This document shows, piece by piece, positions 36,308-46,216 of a stretch of DNA of 64,000 nucleotides. Every line of letters begins with the position of its first letter. Within the stretch, counting starts at the first letter, position 1. The stretch is taken from NCBI RefSeq assembly GCF_011386835.1, contig NC_088796.1, forward strand, positions 32,071,011 to 32,135,010. The letters are read 5' to 3'. The notes beneath the pieces were generated by a model, which was not told the origin of the DNA, ran no database searches, and saw nothing but the letters and a program-made list of their open reading frames with translations. Both the position numbers and the translations under genes were made by a program. The DNA is from Chrysemys picta bellii (taxonomy: Eukaryota; Chordata; Testudines; Emydidae).

Positions 36308-38549
36308 ACAGCAATCACAGATACAAAATTCATTGTTTTGCTACAGTGGTAGATTGCCATTTAGTTAGTTTCACAAACCTTTTTGTATCTTTGTTTTAAC
36401 TGTGCAGTATCCCACTGAAAATCATTCAACTTTTCTACACTTTCTACACTTTCAGAATGTGTGCAGCTTCTGTGCTGGCACAGTCGAAGTAGGGGAGGGA
36501 AGAAAAGAAATCTCAGTATTGGCTAGGTTTTATATTGCTATTCATATTTGTACAGGCTACTAAAACATTACAACTTTTCAATTAAATATTTTCTGCAACC
36601 TATAGTTAGCATAGTCTATTTAAATTACCGAGCTTCAAAATTTTGATCACAGAAGACAAAAGTAATTTTCTTGCTGCTTAGAGAAACAAAGCACCCAGGC
36701 TCACAGAGAAAGCCCATTCTGCAAGATACAAACATTTGCTATTCGGAAAACCTCAATAAGGATTTCAATATTAAAACTAGAGGAAGAAAATTACTAATAA
36801 TGATTGGTTTCAACTAATGAAATGTTTTTATGCAAATACGTGAACCCTAAATATGACCTGGAAACAAAAGACTGCTTAACAGTTACTATTAAGCAATACA
36901 TTAGGAGATCAATTAAACAGAACTTCTTTCTAATTATCAAGCTGTACAAAAGTTGCTATGGAAACCTGGAAAGAGGGAGAGCCAGAATGCAAATAGCAAA
37001 AGAAACAAAAAATATTTGTAAACATGCACCTTGGAATGTGTATAATCAGCTGAGTATTAAAAGGCTGATTCAATACTCCCCCCCCCCCACCTATTAGGAG
37101 GAAGGGCACTTTACAGTACGAAGGTGCCACTTTAGTCAATATTTGGATGGCATGAAACAATGAAATGCCAAGATAATCTTTCTGGAGTCAATGACAATTC
37201 TGAAAATTACACTACTGGATAGAAAGGAAGACACTTACTTTAAAGGTTTGAAGGAATTATAGTGGTGGGCATTAACGGTGTTTGGCAATGAAGTAATATG
37301 GATCTCTTCACAGTGAAGCAAGAGCAAAGACAGGGTTAAAAACATATTAAATCCTTTCCTCCCACATCTTAACAAAAAGATCTGCTGGAAACAAGGCTCA
37401 GTTTAAACTCCACTTGTTTTTAAAACCATTTGCCCTTTTAAAGGCTCTTGTCTGAAGGCCATTTTCTTCTTTATTTTGGTGTTACCATTAAAAATAACCT
37501 AATCTTCAACAACTCCAAACTTACTGAAATGCCTAGTACTCTGCAAACAAAACACAATTACTAATCTGACTTTACTGCTGAATAAGTGATTGAATTTAAA
37601 TCTCTTTAGATTTCTGAATTTTAGTGCTAACTAAGTCCAGTTTTTGCTAGGTTTATAAATGAAACTATGCTAAACAGCAATTTTAGCTGTTGGAATACTA
37701 ATTTATTTACCATCATTGTGTAAGGGTTTTTGTTTTTTTTAATGTTGTAGAATATTTCATTCACAAGTATTTCAATAGGAATCTGGACAGAAACAACATT
37801 TGTGAAAAGAAAAGAAAAGAAAAGAAAAGAAAAGAAAAGAAAAGAAAAGACTGTTCAAGGACATTAGATTTGTAAAACATACCAAAGAACTTATTATAAA
37901 TATTGTTGAGAGATTTTTGTTTTCAGCCATATTTAGGTAGTGAAGACAGCAAAACAGGAGACAAACAAACAAAAACAAACAGAAAACCTTCCAATACCAT
38001 AAATTATTTTCACTGCACAAAGAAAGGCCCCTGCAATGTATATAGTCTTGAGGACTTTGAATTATTTGACCTTAACAACGCCACATGGAGGACAGTGAAG
38101 AAAAACTGCAGAATTCAGGTTTTTTTTTTAATGCAAGGCACAACTTTTATAAGGCAGATTAACTAATGGAGGAGAAATTATTTGACCTTCTTGAGAGCTG
38201 TATTCATGCAGAATATATGTCATCATTATGAACTATTAAGTAGTAAATGTATTGATATCACACATTTGAAAATCCTGTATATTAAGTGCAGACTTACACA
38301 CATACACACTATATGTATAGCCTGCATGCGGTCTATTTTTAACTAATTACATTGTACTCATGCCTTTTGCCATTAGAATTGTATTTAATAATTTATTATA
38401 AATTTATATGTATGTTCCTAGTAAACCTGACTGGGGAAAATAGGTATAAATATTACTTTAATGGCTGTGCATACATTAGAGAGGAAATGCTAGAATGGTA
38501 CAACCAAGTCTTACTCATGTTATAGATAGTGCATGTTAGTAGTAGTTAC
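36308..38549. other. AT-rich non-coding with one microsatellite
   Basis: No gene recognised. A run of nine C-type bases at about 37079-37088 and short frames only (up to 97 codons, no domains). Confidence 0.35.
37804..37850. repeat. (GAAAA)n microsatellite
   Basis: About nine uninterrupted copies of GAAAA. The minus-strand frame across it is simple FFSFL repetition. Confidence 0.9.
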
Positions 38550-38557
38550 ACATAGAC

Positions 38558-39171
38558 TGAGAACCCTACCAAATTCATGGCCATGAAAAACACGTCACGG
38601 ACCATGAAATCTGGTCTCCCCCTGTGAAATCTGGTCTTTTACCCTATACTATACAGATTTCATGGGGGAAACCAGCATTTCTCAAATTGGGGGCCCTGAC
38701 CCAAAAGGGAGTTGCGGGGGGGTCCCAAGGTTACTTTAGGGTGATTACGGTATTGCCACCCTTACTTCTGCACTGCCTTCGGACGTGGGTGGCCGAAGAG
38801 CAGAGGCTGTTGGCCGGGCACCCAGCTCTGAAGGCAACACCCTGCGCCAGCTGCATTGCAGAAGTAAGGGTGGCAATACTATACCATGCCACCCTTACCT
38901 CTGTGCTGCTGCCTTCAGAGTTGCTCTCCAGATTCTCATCTCTGAAAGTAGTGCCGCTGCCAGCAGCAGCAGCACAGAAGTAAGGGTAGCAGTACCACAA
39001 CCCCCCCCCCCCCGCACCATAATAACCTTGTGACCCCCCCCCCCCATGCACACAACTCCTTTTTGGTTCAGGATTCCTACAAGTACAACATTACAATTTC
39101 AGATTTAAATAGCTGAAATCATGAAATTTATTATTTTTTAAATCCTATGACCATGAATTTGGTAGGCCCCT
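38558..39171. mobile_element. hAT-like element containing nested repeats, 614 bp
   Basis: The arms CCCTACCAAATTCATGG (38564-38580) and CCATGAATTTGGTAGG (39151-39166) are inverted. Flanking octamers ACATAGAC (38550-38557) and ACATATAC (39172-39179) match 7/8, a hAT-style duplication. Inside it, at 38673, CAGCATTTCTCAAATTGGGG looks like the end of a second hAT-type element, and 38741-39000 holds a third repeat. No transposase frame. Confidence 0.55.
38741..39000. repeat. inner repeat with inverted TTGCCACCCTTACTTCTG modules
   Basis: TATTGCCACCCTTACTTCTG at 38751 is followed by the inverted GCAGAAGTAAGGGTGGCAAT at 38859, a direct-sense ATGCCACCCTTACC at 38886 and an inverted AGAAGTAAGGGTAGCAGT at 38975. 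The modules alternate in orientation, as in serial insertion or duplication of a small foldback unit. A relic copy is at 8176-8290. Poly-C tracts at about 39000-39013 and 39036-39046 flank it. Confidence 0.55.
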
Positions 39172-39309
39172 ACATATACTCACATACAAAACAGGAAAAA
39201 TGTATGGTTGCATGTCTGAGCACAGGAGTAGGAGTAAGGAATTCCTTAATAGAACTGGATGATGTACTTGTATTGAATAATTAATTTATTGAATTGAGCC
39301 CTTATTTTC

Positions 39310-41670
39310 TGTTTGCAAATTATCTAGGTTTGGATGTTCTGGAGTAATCTGGCCTCTTTCACAACATTTCTTTTGTCTGACATCTTGAAAAGCAACATTA
39401 AAGATTGACATCCGGGTTTGTTATCTACTCTATGTCTTCCAGTTACATAGAATGATTCAAAGCTGTCTCTCTGGAAAAGGATCTTAGAGGGCAGTGGTTC
39501 ACTAGATGTTCCATGGTTTGGATGTCTTCTCCACATTCATATAGTGTGCTGTCTTTCATTTTCCATTGGTGTAGTAGGCATGTGAGGTTCTGGTGAGGTT
39601 CACTATGATCCTTATCTTATGTGGTACGGTGAAGCCAGGTGGTTGTTCTGTTGGTTCCATCATTAGGTCTTGATTCTTGATCCTGCTCTTTTCCAAAAGC
39701 TTTCAACACTTGTCTTTTGGTGGAAGTGCTGAGGTTTCAAGAGCCTTGGCCGTTAACCAGAAGGGGCTCCTGGGCTTAAGGTGGCATCTCAGGAGGAAGG
39801 AAAGAGCAGTGGGTGGATATCTTCATAAATGGGAAAGTTGATGTTCCTTACTCCATGGCTGTATTCTTGTATTATTGCTGTTGCTCTTCGGAGGGAGGAT
39901 GATAAAATATGTGTGAGGATGGGAAGCCAGATTGTTGGTGCTGATTTCAGCATTCCTGTGACAAATCTCATAGCAGTGTTCAATTACACATCAACAACTT
40001 TAATAGGTACGCCATCTGCCCTTGCTAGTGCACAATATTCAGCTGCTGTAAAGATGAGTGCCACGGTGGCTATATGTAAGGTGTGAGTGTCTGCTTCCCA
40101 ACTGGTCCTAGAGAGTTTGTGGATTATATTGTTTCTAGCCTTTATCTTGGGAGTGATCTGCATCAGCTCCTGGTGATATGTGAGGCTATGATCCAGAACC
40201 ACCCCAAGGTGGAGTTTAGTGTCACAAAAGGAGATATTCACATGATTCTTTAAATGTTGGTCACTCAGACAGAATGCAGAGACAGCTGTTTTAGGGTAGT
40301 TTGGTTGGAGTCACCATAACCAGTAGTACTCATCCATTTTTTTTTTCAGATCTTCTGTGAGGATGCATTCCTCTTGGAAGAAAGTGCTTGCTTGGATGGT
40401 GAGCATGAGATCATGAACATATCCAAATTTCTATGACTGAATCAGTGGCATGTCACTGATATAAATATTAAAGAGCGATGGTGCCAGGATGAATCCTGGT
40501 GTGACCCTGTCGTTTTAGTAGACAAGATCTGCTGGTCTATTCCATTAGATGTCTGCATAACTGTGAGTGGGATCCTTGTTCTGCAACATACCATTTTTGA
40601 TACTTTCTGAAGCAGGACATCCCATGGTCCCCTTTGTGGACCTCTCCATACCATGAGGTCCCCAAAGGCCACTCTGTTTTGAGCCCATGTTGATAGTCAG
40701 TTTCGATGTAGGTTGTCAGCATGATTATCTGATTGCAGGTACTTCATCCCAGTCTAAACCAGATTGCTCTTTAGGGATGTAGTCATCAAAGATGGGTGTA
40801 AGTCTCTGCAAAAGCATCCTTTCCAAGAGCTTGTACATTACACATAGTAATGATACCGGCTAGTAGTTTTTCCATTGGGTGCTTTTGCTGGTTTCAGGAT
40901 GGAACTGACCTTTGTTTGATATGATACCTTGGGCATTTAGCAAGAAGCAGGCACATTGATAAAACTGCTGCCATGCTAACCTAGGTTTTTCAGAAACTCT
41001 TGTCAGATGTTTTCTGGGCCTGCAGCCTTGCCAAGTTTAGTGTGAGGTCCATTTTTTCTCCAGTGAATGGCTTTGATAGATTTTATGTTGCTGGGCAGAC
41101 TCAGAGAGAGTGATAAAAGTCTCTTCACTTTCCTTTTGTGATGTAAATACGTTTGAGTCTTGGAATTCAGAAGCATTTGGGGGATGATGGCGTCAGCTAT
41201 AACATGTGTCACTCTGCTTTGGGGAGGGTTAGCACTGCCTGGATTATGGAGAAGCCTCCAGTCTTTCCTGATTGAGTGGGTGAAATCTAGGCTGTGTGTA
41301 GCTTTCATGCAGAGCTCTCATCTAGTGGAGTTCAATGTTTCCATGAGTGCGGTTGCAGCAGCAGGGTTACCTGTTGTTTGTACTCCTATAGGAGTTCCCC
41401 GTTATCTACCTACCTTCAGAGGGTGTAGGTTTCCTGTAGTCTCAGGGGCTTTAAGGAGGTTGATGAACCTGTCATTGTTGGCTCTGCTTCAGGTAGTTGG
41501 TGAACCACTTTTTTCTATAGTTTCCGTGTAGCTGTTCCAAATGTCCTTCCTAAAGTTCCAGTGTGGCTATGGTAGTGATGGAATTAGAAGGACTTTGCAC
41601 CACTCAGACACTAGAAAGGTGCCAGAAATAGTCAGATCTTCCCAGCTGGAGACTCTTCAGTGTAGGAGAG
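39310..41670 (-). pseudogene. degenerate jockey-type LINE (endonuclease end and RT)
   Basis: The minus strand shows the RT C-terminal module of a jockey-superfamily LINE distinct from CR1: HLGVVLDHSLTYHQ, KARNNIIHKLSRTSWEAD, then TAAEYC at 39999-40241, with STMR-like NTAMRFVTGMLKS directly after at 39930-39983. The two are in the same frame and split only by one TAA stop (39984-39986). Upstream, MKATHSLDFTHSIRKDWRLL (41250-41308) and GKAAGPENI match the endonuclease-RT linker and RT start (SLDFTHSSRKAW, GKSPGxD). Several frameshifts and stops make it inactive. The clade within the superfamily is not resolved. Confidence 0.6.
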
Positions 41671-41675
41671 TCTGC

Positions 41676-43865
41676 ATAGAATCATAGAATCATAGAATAT
41701 CAGAGTTGGAAGGGACCTCAAGAGGTCATCTAGTCCAACCCCCTGCTCAAAGCAGGACCAATTCCCAGCTAAATCATCCCAGACAGGGCTTTGTCAAGCT
41801 GGGCCTTAAAAACCTGCAAGGAAGGAGACTCCACCACCTCCCTAGGTAACGCATTCCAGTGTTTCACCACCCTCCTAGTGAAATAGTTTTTCCTGATATC
41901 CAACCTGGACCTCCCCCACTGCAACTTGAGACCATTGCTCCTTGTTCTGTCGTCTGCCACCACTGAGAACAGCCGAGCTCCATCCTCTTTGGAACCCCCC
42001 TTCAGGTAGTTGAAGGCTGCTATCAAATCCCCCCTCATTCTTCTCTTCTGGAGACTAAACAATCCCAGTTCCCTCAGCCTCTCCTCATAAGTCATGTGCT
42101 CCAGACCCCTAATCATTTTTTTTGCCCTCCGCTGGACTCTTTCCAATTTTTCCACATCCTTCTTGTAGTGTGGGGACCAAAACTGGACACAGTGTTCCAG
42201 ATGAGGCCTCACCAATGTCGAATAAAGGGGAACGATCACGTTCCTCGATCTGCTGGCAATACCCCTACTTATACAGCCCAAAATGCCGTTAGCCTTCTTG
42301 GCAACAAGAGCACACTGTTGACTCATATCCAGCTTCTCGTCCACTGTGACCCCCAGGTCCTTTTCTGCAGAACTGCTACCTAGCCATTCGGTCCCTAGTC
42401 TGTAGCAGTGCATGGCATTCTTCTGTCCTAAGTACAGGACTCTGCACTTGTCCTTGTTGAACCTCATCAGGTTTTTTTCGGCCCAATCCTCTAATTTGTC
42501 TAGGTCCCTCTGTATCCGATCCCTACCCTCTAGTGTATCTACCACGCCTCCTAGTTTAGTGTCATCTGCAAACTTGCTGAGAGTGCAGTCCACACCATCC
42601 TCCAGATCATTAATAAAGATATTAAACAAAACCGGCCCCAGGACTGACCCTTGGGGCACTCCGCTTGAAACCGGCTGCCAACTAGACATGGAGCCATTGA
42701 TCACTACCCGTTGAGCCCGACGATCTAGCCAGCTTTCTATCCACCTTACAGTCCATTCATCCAGCCCATACTTCTTTAACTTGGCGGCAAGAATACTGTG
42801 GGAGACCGTATCAAAAGCTTTGCTAAAGTCAAGGAATAACACATCCACTGCTTTCCCCTCATCCACAGAGCCAGTTATCTCATCATAGAAGGCAATTAGG
42901 TTAGTCAGGCATGACTTCCCCTTCGTGAATCCATGCTGACTGTTCCTGATCACTTTCCTCTCCTCTAAATGTTTCATAATTGATTCCTTGAGGACCTGCT
43001 CCATGATTTTTCCAGGGACTGAGGTGAGGCTGACTGGCCTGTAGTTCCCCGGATCCTCCTTCTTCCCTTTTTTAAAGATGGGCACTACATTAGCCTTTTT
43101 CCAGTCATCTGGGACCTCCCCCGATCGCCATGAGTTTTCAAAAATAATGGCTAATGGCTCTGCAATCTCACCCGCCAACTCCTTTAGCACCCTCGGATGC
43201 AGCGCATCCGGCCCCATGGACTTGTGCACGTCCAGTTTTTCTAAATAGTCCCGAACCACTTCTTTCTCCACAGAGGGTTGGTCACCTTCTCCCCATGCTG
43301 TACTGCCCAGTGCAGCAATCTGGGAGCTGACCTTGTGCGTGAAGACAGAGGCAAAAAAATCATTGAGTACATTAGCTTTTTCCACATCCTCGGTCACTAG
43401 GTTGCCTCCCTTATTCAGTAAGGGACCCACACTTTCCTTGATTTTTTTCTTGTTGCTAACATACCTGAAGAAACCCTTCTTGTTACTCTTAACATCTCTT
43501 GCTAACTGCAACTCCAAGTGTGATTTGGCCTTCCTGATTTCACTCCTGCACGCCTGAGCAATATTTTTATACTCCTCCCTGGTCATTTGTCCAATCTTCC
43601 ACTTCTTGTAAGCTTCTTTTTTGCGTTTAAGATCAGCAAGGATTTCACTGTTTAGCCAAGCTGGTCGCCTGCCATATTTACTATTCTTTCTACACATCGG
43701 GATGGTTTGTTCCTGCAACCTCAATAAGGATTCCTTAAAATACAGCCAGCTCTCCTGGACCCCTTTGCCCTTCATGTTATTCTCCCAGGGGATCCTGCCC
43801 ATCTGTTCCCTGAGGGAGTCAAAGTCTGCTTTTCTGAAGTCCAGGGTCCGTATTCTGCTGCTCTC
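41676..43865 (-). mobile_element. 5'-truncated CR1 LINE, young copy
   Basis: The 3' end lies at the left: the plus strand starts with the near-repeats ATAGAATC-ATAGAATC-ATAGAATA and GTTGGAAGGGACCTCAAGAG. CR1 homology can be followed to about 43865, where the endonuclease C-terminal linker begins, so ORF1 and nearly all of the endonuclease are missing. It abuts the jockey-type LINE at 41670 and may have inserted into or beside it. Confidence 0.85.
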
Positions 43866-44108
43866 CTTTCTTCCTTGTGTCAGGAAGTGCAGTGGGCATA
43901 GAGCTAGTAGAGCAGCTTCTGTGCAGCCTCTTGTGTGAGAGGTATGCCTGGGGAATGGAGAGGGAGTGCTCAGAGCATGCTGTGCTCTTGTAATCCCCAA
44001 ATGACAAATGGCCTCCTGTGGAGGATCCAAGATCAGTTTCTCTAATTTATGCCAAGGCTGAGATGAAGCTGGGCCAGAAAAAAACTGGCCCCAGAAAGAG
44101 GAAGCCAC
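41769..44108 (-). CDS. CR1 reverse transcriptase, open partial ORF2
   Basis: This 779-codon open frame is by far the longest in the window. Reverse transcriptase blocks are in order: [12 protein letters not shown] (about residue 337) and [17 protein letters not shown] (355), [12 protein letters not shown] (426), [17 protein letters not shown] (482) and the catalytic FADDTKLGG (513), followed by the thumb and the CR1 C-terminus ending LDKALSGMI. Residues 1 to about 82 have no CR1 similarity and derive from flanking DNA that is open by chance, so the start is not biological. The catalytic aspartates (D427 region and ADD) are present. With no endonuclease, 5' part or known promoter it is a dead-on-arrival copy, but the absence of stops shows it is young. 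In the cell CR1 RT copies its own RNA at a nicked chromosomal site. Confidence 0.85.
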   Translation of the reverse strand: MASSFWGQFFSGPASSQPWHKLEKLILDPPQEAICHLGITRAQHALSTPSPFPRHTSHTRGCTEAALLALCPLHFLTQGRKESSRIRTLDFRKADFDSLREQMGRIPWENNMKGKGVQESWLYFKESLLRLQEQTIPMCRKNSKYGRRPAWLNSEILADLKRKKEAYKKWKIGQMTREEYKNIAQACRSEIRKAKSHLELQLARDVKSNKKGFFRYVSNKKKIKESVGPLLNKGGNLVTEDVEKANVLNDFFASVFTHKVSSQIAALGSTAWGEGDQPSVEKEVVRDYLEKLDVHKSMGPDALHPRVLKELAGEIAEPLAIIFENSWRSGEVPDDWKKANVVPIFKKGKKEDPGNYRPVSLTSVPGKIMEQVLKESIMKHLEERKVIRNSQHGFTKGKSCLTNLIAFYDEITGSVDEGKAVDVLFLDFSKAFDTVSHSILAAKLKKYGLDEWTVRWIESWLDRRAQRVVINGSMSSWQPVSSGVPQGSVLGPVLFNIFINDLEDGVDCTLSKFADDTKLGGVVDTLEGRDRIQRDLDKLEDWAEKNLMRFNKDKCRVLYLGQKNAMHCYRLGTEWLGSSSAEKDLGVTVDEKLDMSQQCALVAKKANGILGCISRGIASRSRNVIVPLYSTLVRPHLEHCVQFWSPHYKKDVEKLERVQRRAKKMIRGLEHMTYEERLRELGLFSLQKRRMRGDLIAAFNYLKGGSKEDGARLFSVVADDRTRSNGLKLQWGRSRLDIRKNYFTRRVVKHWNALPREVVESPSLQVFKAQLDKALSGMI

Positions 44109-44689
44109 TTTTCCATATTCTTCCCACCAGCGGTGTCCAGCAGAGGCTAAGTACAGATGATAAATAGGGCCTTATTCCTATAGTTATGTTCAATATTATT
44201 CAACCAAAACTTAGACTGACCATATTTCAACTAATAACTGGTGAATGAAGGCCTGAATCAAGCAGATTTGTCAGATGGGGACTGTGTGTTCCTGTTGCTT
44301 TTGACAAATAATTGTGATGATTGATCACCGAAGTCATGTAGTATTATTTCTGTACTCTGACTTCACAACTGATATATTTATAAAGAACAAAAGGAAAATG
44401 AACTGTGTTCAGCATAGTCATTTGAACATTTCTGGAGGGAACTTTCAAGTGAACATATTTGCACAGGAATTCACAATATTTTCCCTTTCTATACACAGTC
44501 TTGCCAGAAAACAAAACAACAACAACAACAAAAGAAAACACCAAACAATACATCACTTAAAATATGGGAATGAATAATAATAATAATAATACAGAAAATG
44601 AAAAAAAGGTAGTATTTACCACTGAAGTATTTTCACAGTTCTAATCAAAATGAATGTGTGAATATTTTTAACTGGACTCACCCATCTCT
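43866..44689. other. non-coding; may continue the jockey-type LINE at first
   Basis: Minus-strand frame 43866-44108 reads through without stops but has no recognised motif. The rest is AT-rich with (AAC)n near 44514 and (AAT)n at about 44573-44592. Confidence 0.3.
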
Positions 44690-44960
44690 GTTTTCTTGCT
44701 CAAGTCACTTAGGGAAGGATTTTCTAAAGTGCTCAGTATTGCCCTAACTCTGCTCTCACTGAAGTCAAGGATTAACTTCAATGGGAACAGAGTTAGACCA
44801 ATACTAAACAGTTCTGAAAATCCCACCCTTAACCTCTCTTTGTGTTCCCCATCTGTACCATGTAGATTAACAATACTTACCTACCTCGGAGGGTTGTATG
44901 AAGCTTTTCTGGTTAATGTTTAGATGAAAAAGAGTATTGTATGCAGCATTGTACATCTCA
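44690..44960 (+). repeat. MIR-family SINE split by a MITE
   Basis: The left part ends CTCAAGTCACTTA (44699-44711). The right part resumes at 44829 with TTAACCTCTCTTTGTGTTCC, CCATCTGTACCATG and TACCTACCTCGGAGGGTTGT. Joining across 44712-44828 restores the MIR core order with no loss. Confidence 0.65.
44712..44828. mobile_element. Harbinger-like MITE, 117 bp
   Basis: It starts GGGAAGGATTTTC and ends GAAAATCCCACCC, an 11/13 TIR, flanked by perfect TTA duplications (44709-44711 and 44829-44831). The interior is palindromic (CTCACTGAAGTCAAGG against CTTCAATGGGAACAG). It occupies the same MIR trinucleotide as the insertions at 3667. Confidence 0.65.
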
Positions 44961-45863
44961 ACTGAAATCTTTTATATAAAAGATATTCTTTTCACGTGTT
45001 TCTGAAAGTGTGAGCCCTGAGATGCTGAGATGCAGCTCAGAAGAGGCAACAATCAGCATAATTCCATGCTTTCTGGTAGCCTTCACCACCAGCTGCACTG
45101 GAGAAAAACACACACAAAAAGAAAAAGACTATTTAACCACCTACGGGCAACTCACACATATCAAGAAGAAATGAGTACTATTTCCAAAAGAAAATAACTT
45201 AGGCTTCCACTGGTGGGAGAAGGTCACTCTGGCTAGCTCCAGTGAAATATTCAAGAAATCCAATTAGCTCTACATCAAATCTACAAATCTATTCTCATTG
45301 AAGGACATTAGCCTAAAACACCACTAAACAAAATACTATTATATCTCCCCTGTGGTGGAGAAAACAGTTGTGCAGCACTAATGAGAACAGATTTACCAGA
45401 GTTTAGCAACAAAGAAACAAAATAAAAATATAACAGTTTGTCAGATGCAAGGTAGGTCCTTGAAACAAATAACAACCATCTCAGGACCCACATGTAAATC
45501 CATGATAGATCATCCTCGAATTGAGGGATCACCAATCAATCAATCAATAACTAAAAAAGTCCATTAGGAAAAACAGTTAATCTGGATCCTGATTTATCAA
45601 TTAATTGATATATAAAATGTGCTTATTACATTAGCTAGGCTCATATACTGTAAGTTAAAGCATAACAAAACTGATTCGGTGTCAGCTACTGTGAACTCAA
45701 CAACACCCCACAGTAACAGAAACTCTGCCTTCTCCTCACTCCTAAAGCATCTTTTCAGGCACAGGTCAAGAGCAATAAATCAGCCTTGCAATGTGACCAC
45801 TGGAGGAATTTATTTCCAGAGTCAAGGGCCTTGCACCAAGAATGCCCCATCTCTAGCCCCTGA
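44961..45863. other. AT-rich non-coding, nothing recognised
   Basis: Contains short CAAT repeats near 45531-45548 (ATCAATCAATCAATC) and no gene or repeat boundary. Confidence 0.35.
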
Positions 45864-46112
45864 GGGTAGGTCTACATTTGTGGCAGTATATAGAATACAG
45901 ATACTACATGCCCAGCTAGAACAGGTATAAATAGCAATGTAGCTGGTGAGACACTTCTTAGGAGAGTAGAGTAGAGACAGGCCTGAATCCTAGGATATAT
46001 ACCCTAAACTGCTCTCTATATGCCCAAGCAGTGCCTCCCACATCTACACTGCTATTTTTATCAAAAGCAACAGAGGGTCCTGTGGCACCTTTAAGACTAA
46101 CAGAAGTATTGG

Positions 46113-46151
46113 GAGCATAAGCTTTCGTGGGTAAGAACCTCACTTCTTCAG
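46113..46151 (-). ncRNA. hammerhead-like motif in Penelope 3' end
   Basis: On the minus strand: CTGAAGA, one extra A, the stem GTG(A)GGT/ACCCAC with loop TCTT, GAAA, and GC-TTAT-GC followed by TC. The core heptamer CTGAAGA fits CUGANGA. The extra A before the stem and no clear stem I pairing are departures from a functional hammerhead. Confidence 0.3.
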
Positions 46152-46216
46152 ATGCAAGTAATGGAAATCTCCAGAGGCAGGTATAAATCAGTATGGAGAT
46201 AACGAGGTTAGTTCAA

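Noticed and set aside
39000..39046. Poly-C tracts as a structural element
   Set aside because: Two homopolymer runs flanking a nested repeat are more likely slippage or assembly uncertainty than a functional motif.
41160..41531. 123-codon plus-strand frame
   Set aside because: It is the antisense of the jockey-type LINE relic.
43333..43938. Plus-strand frames of 74 and 105 codons
   Set aside because: They are antisense to the CR1 reverse transcriptase frame.
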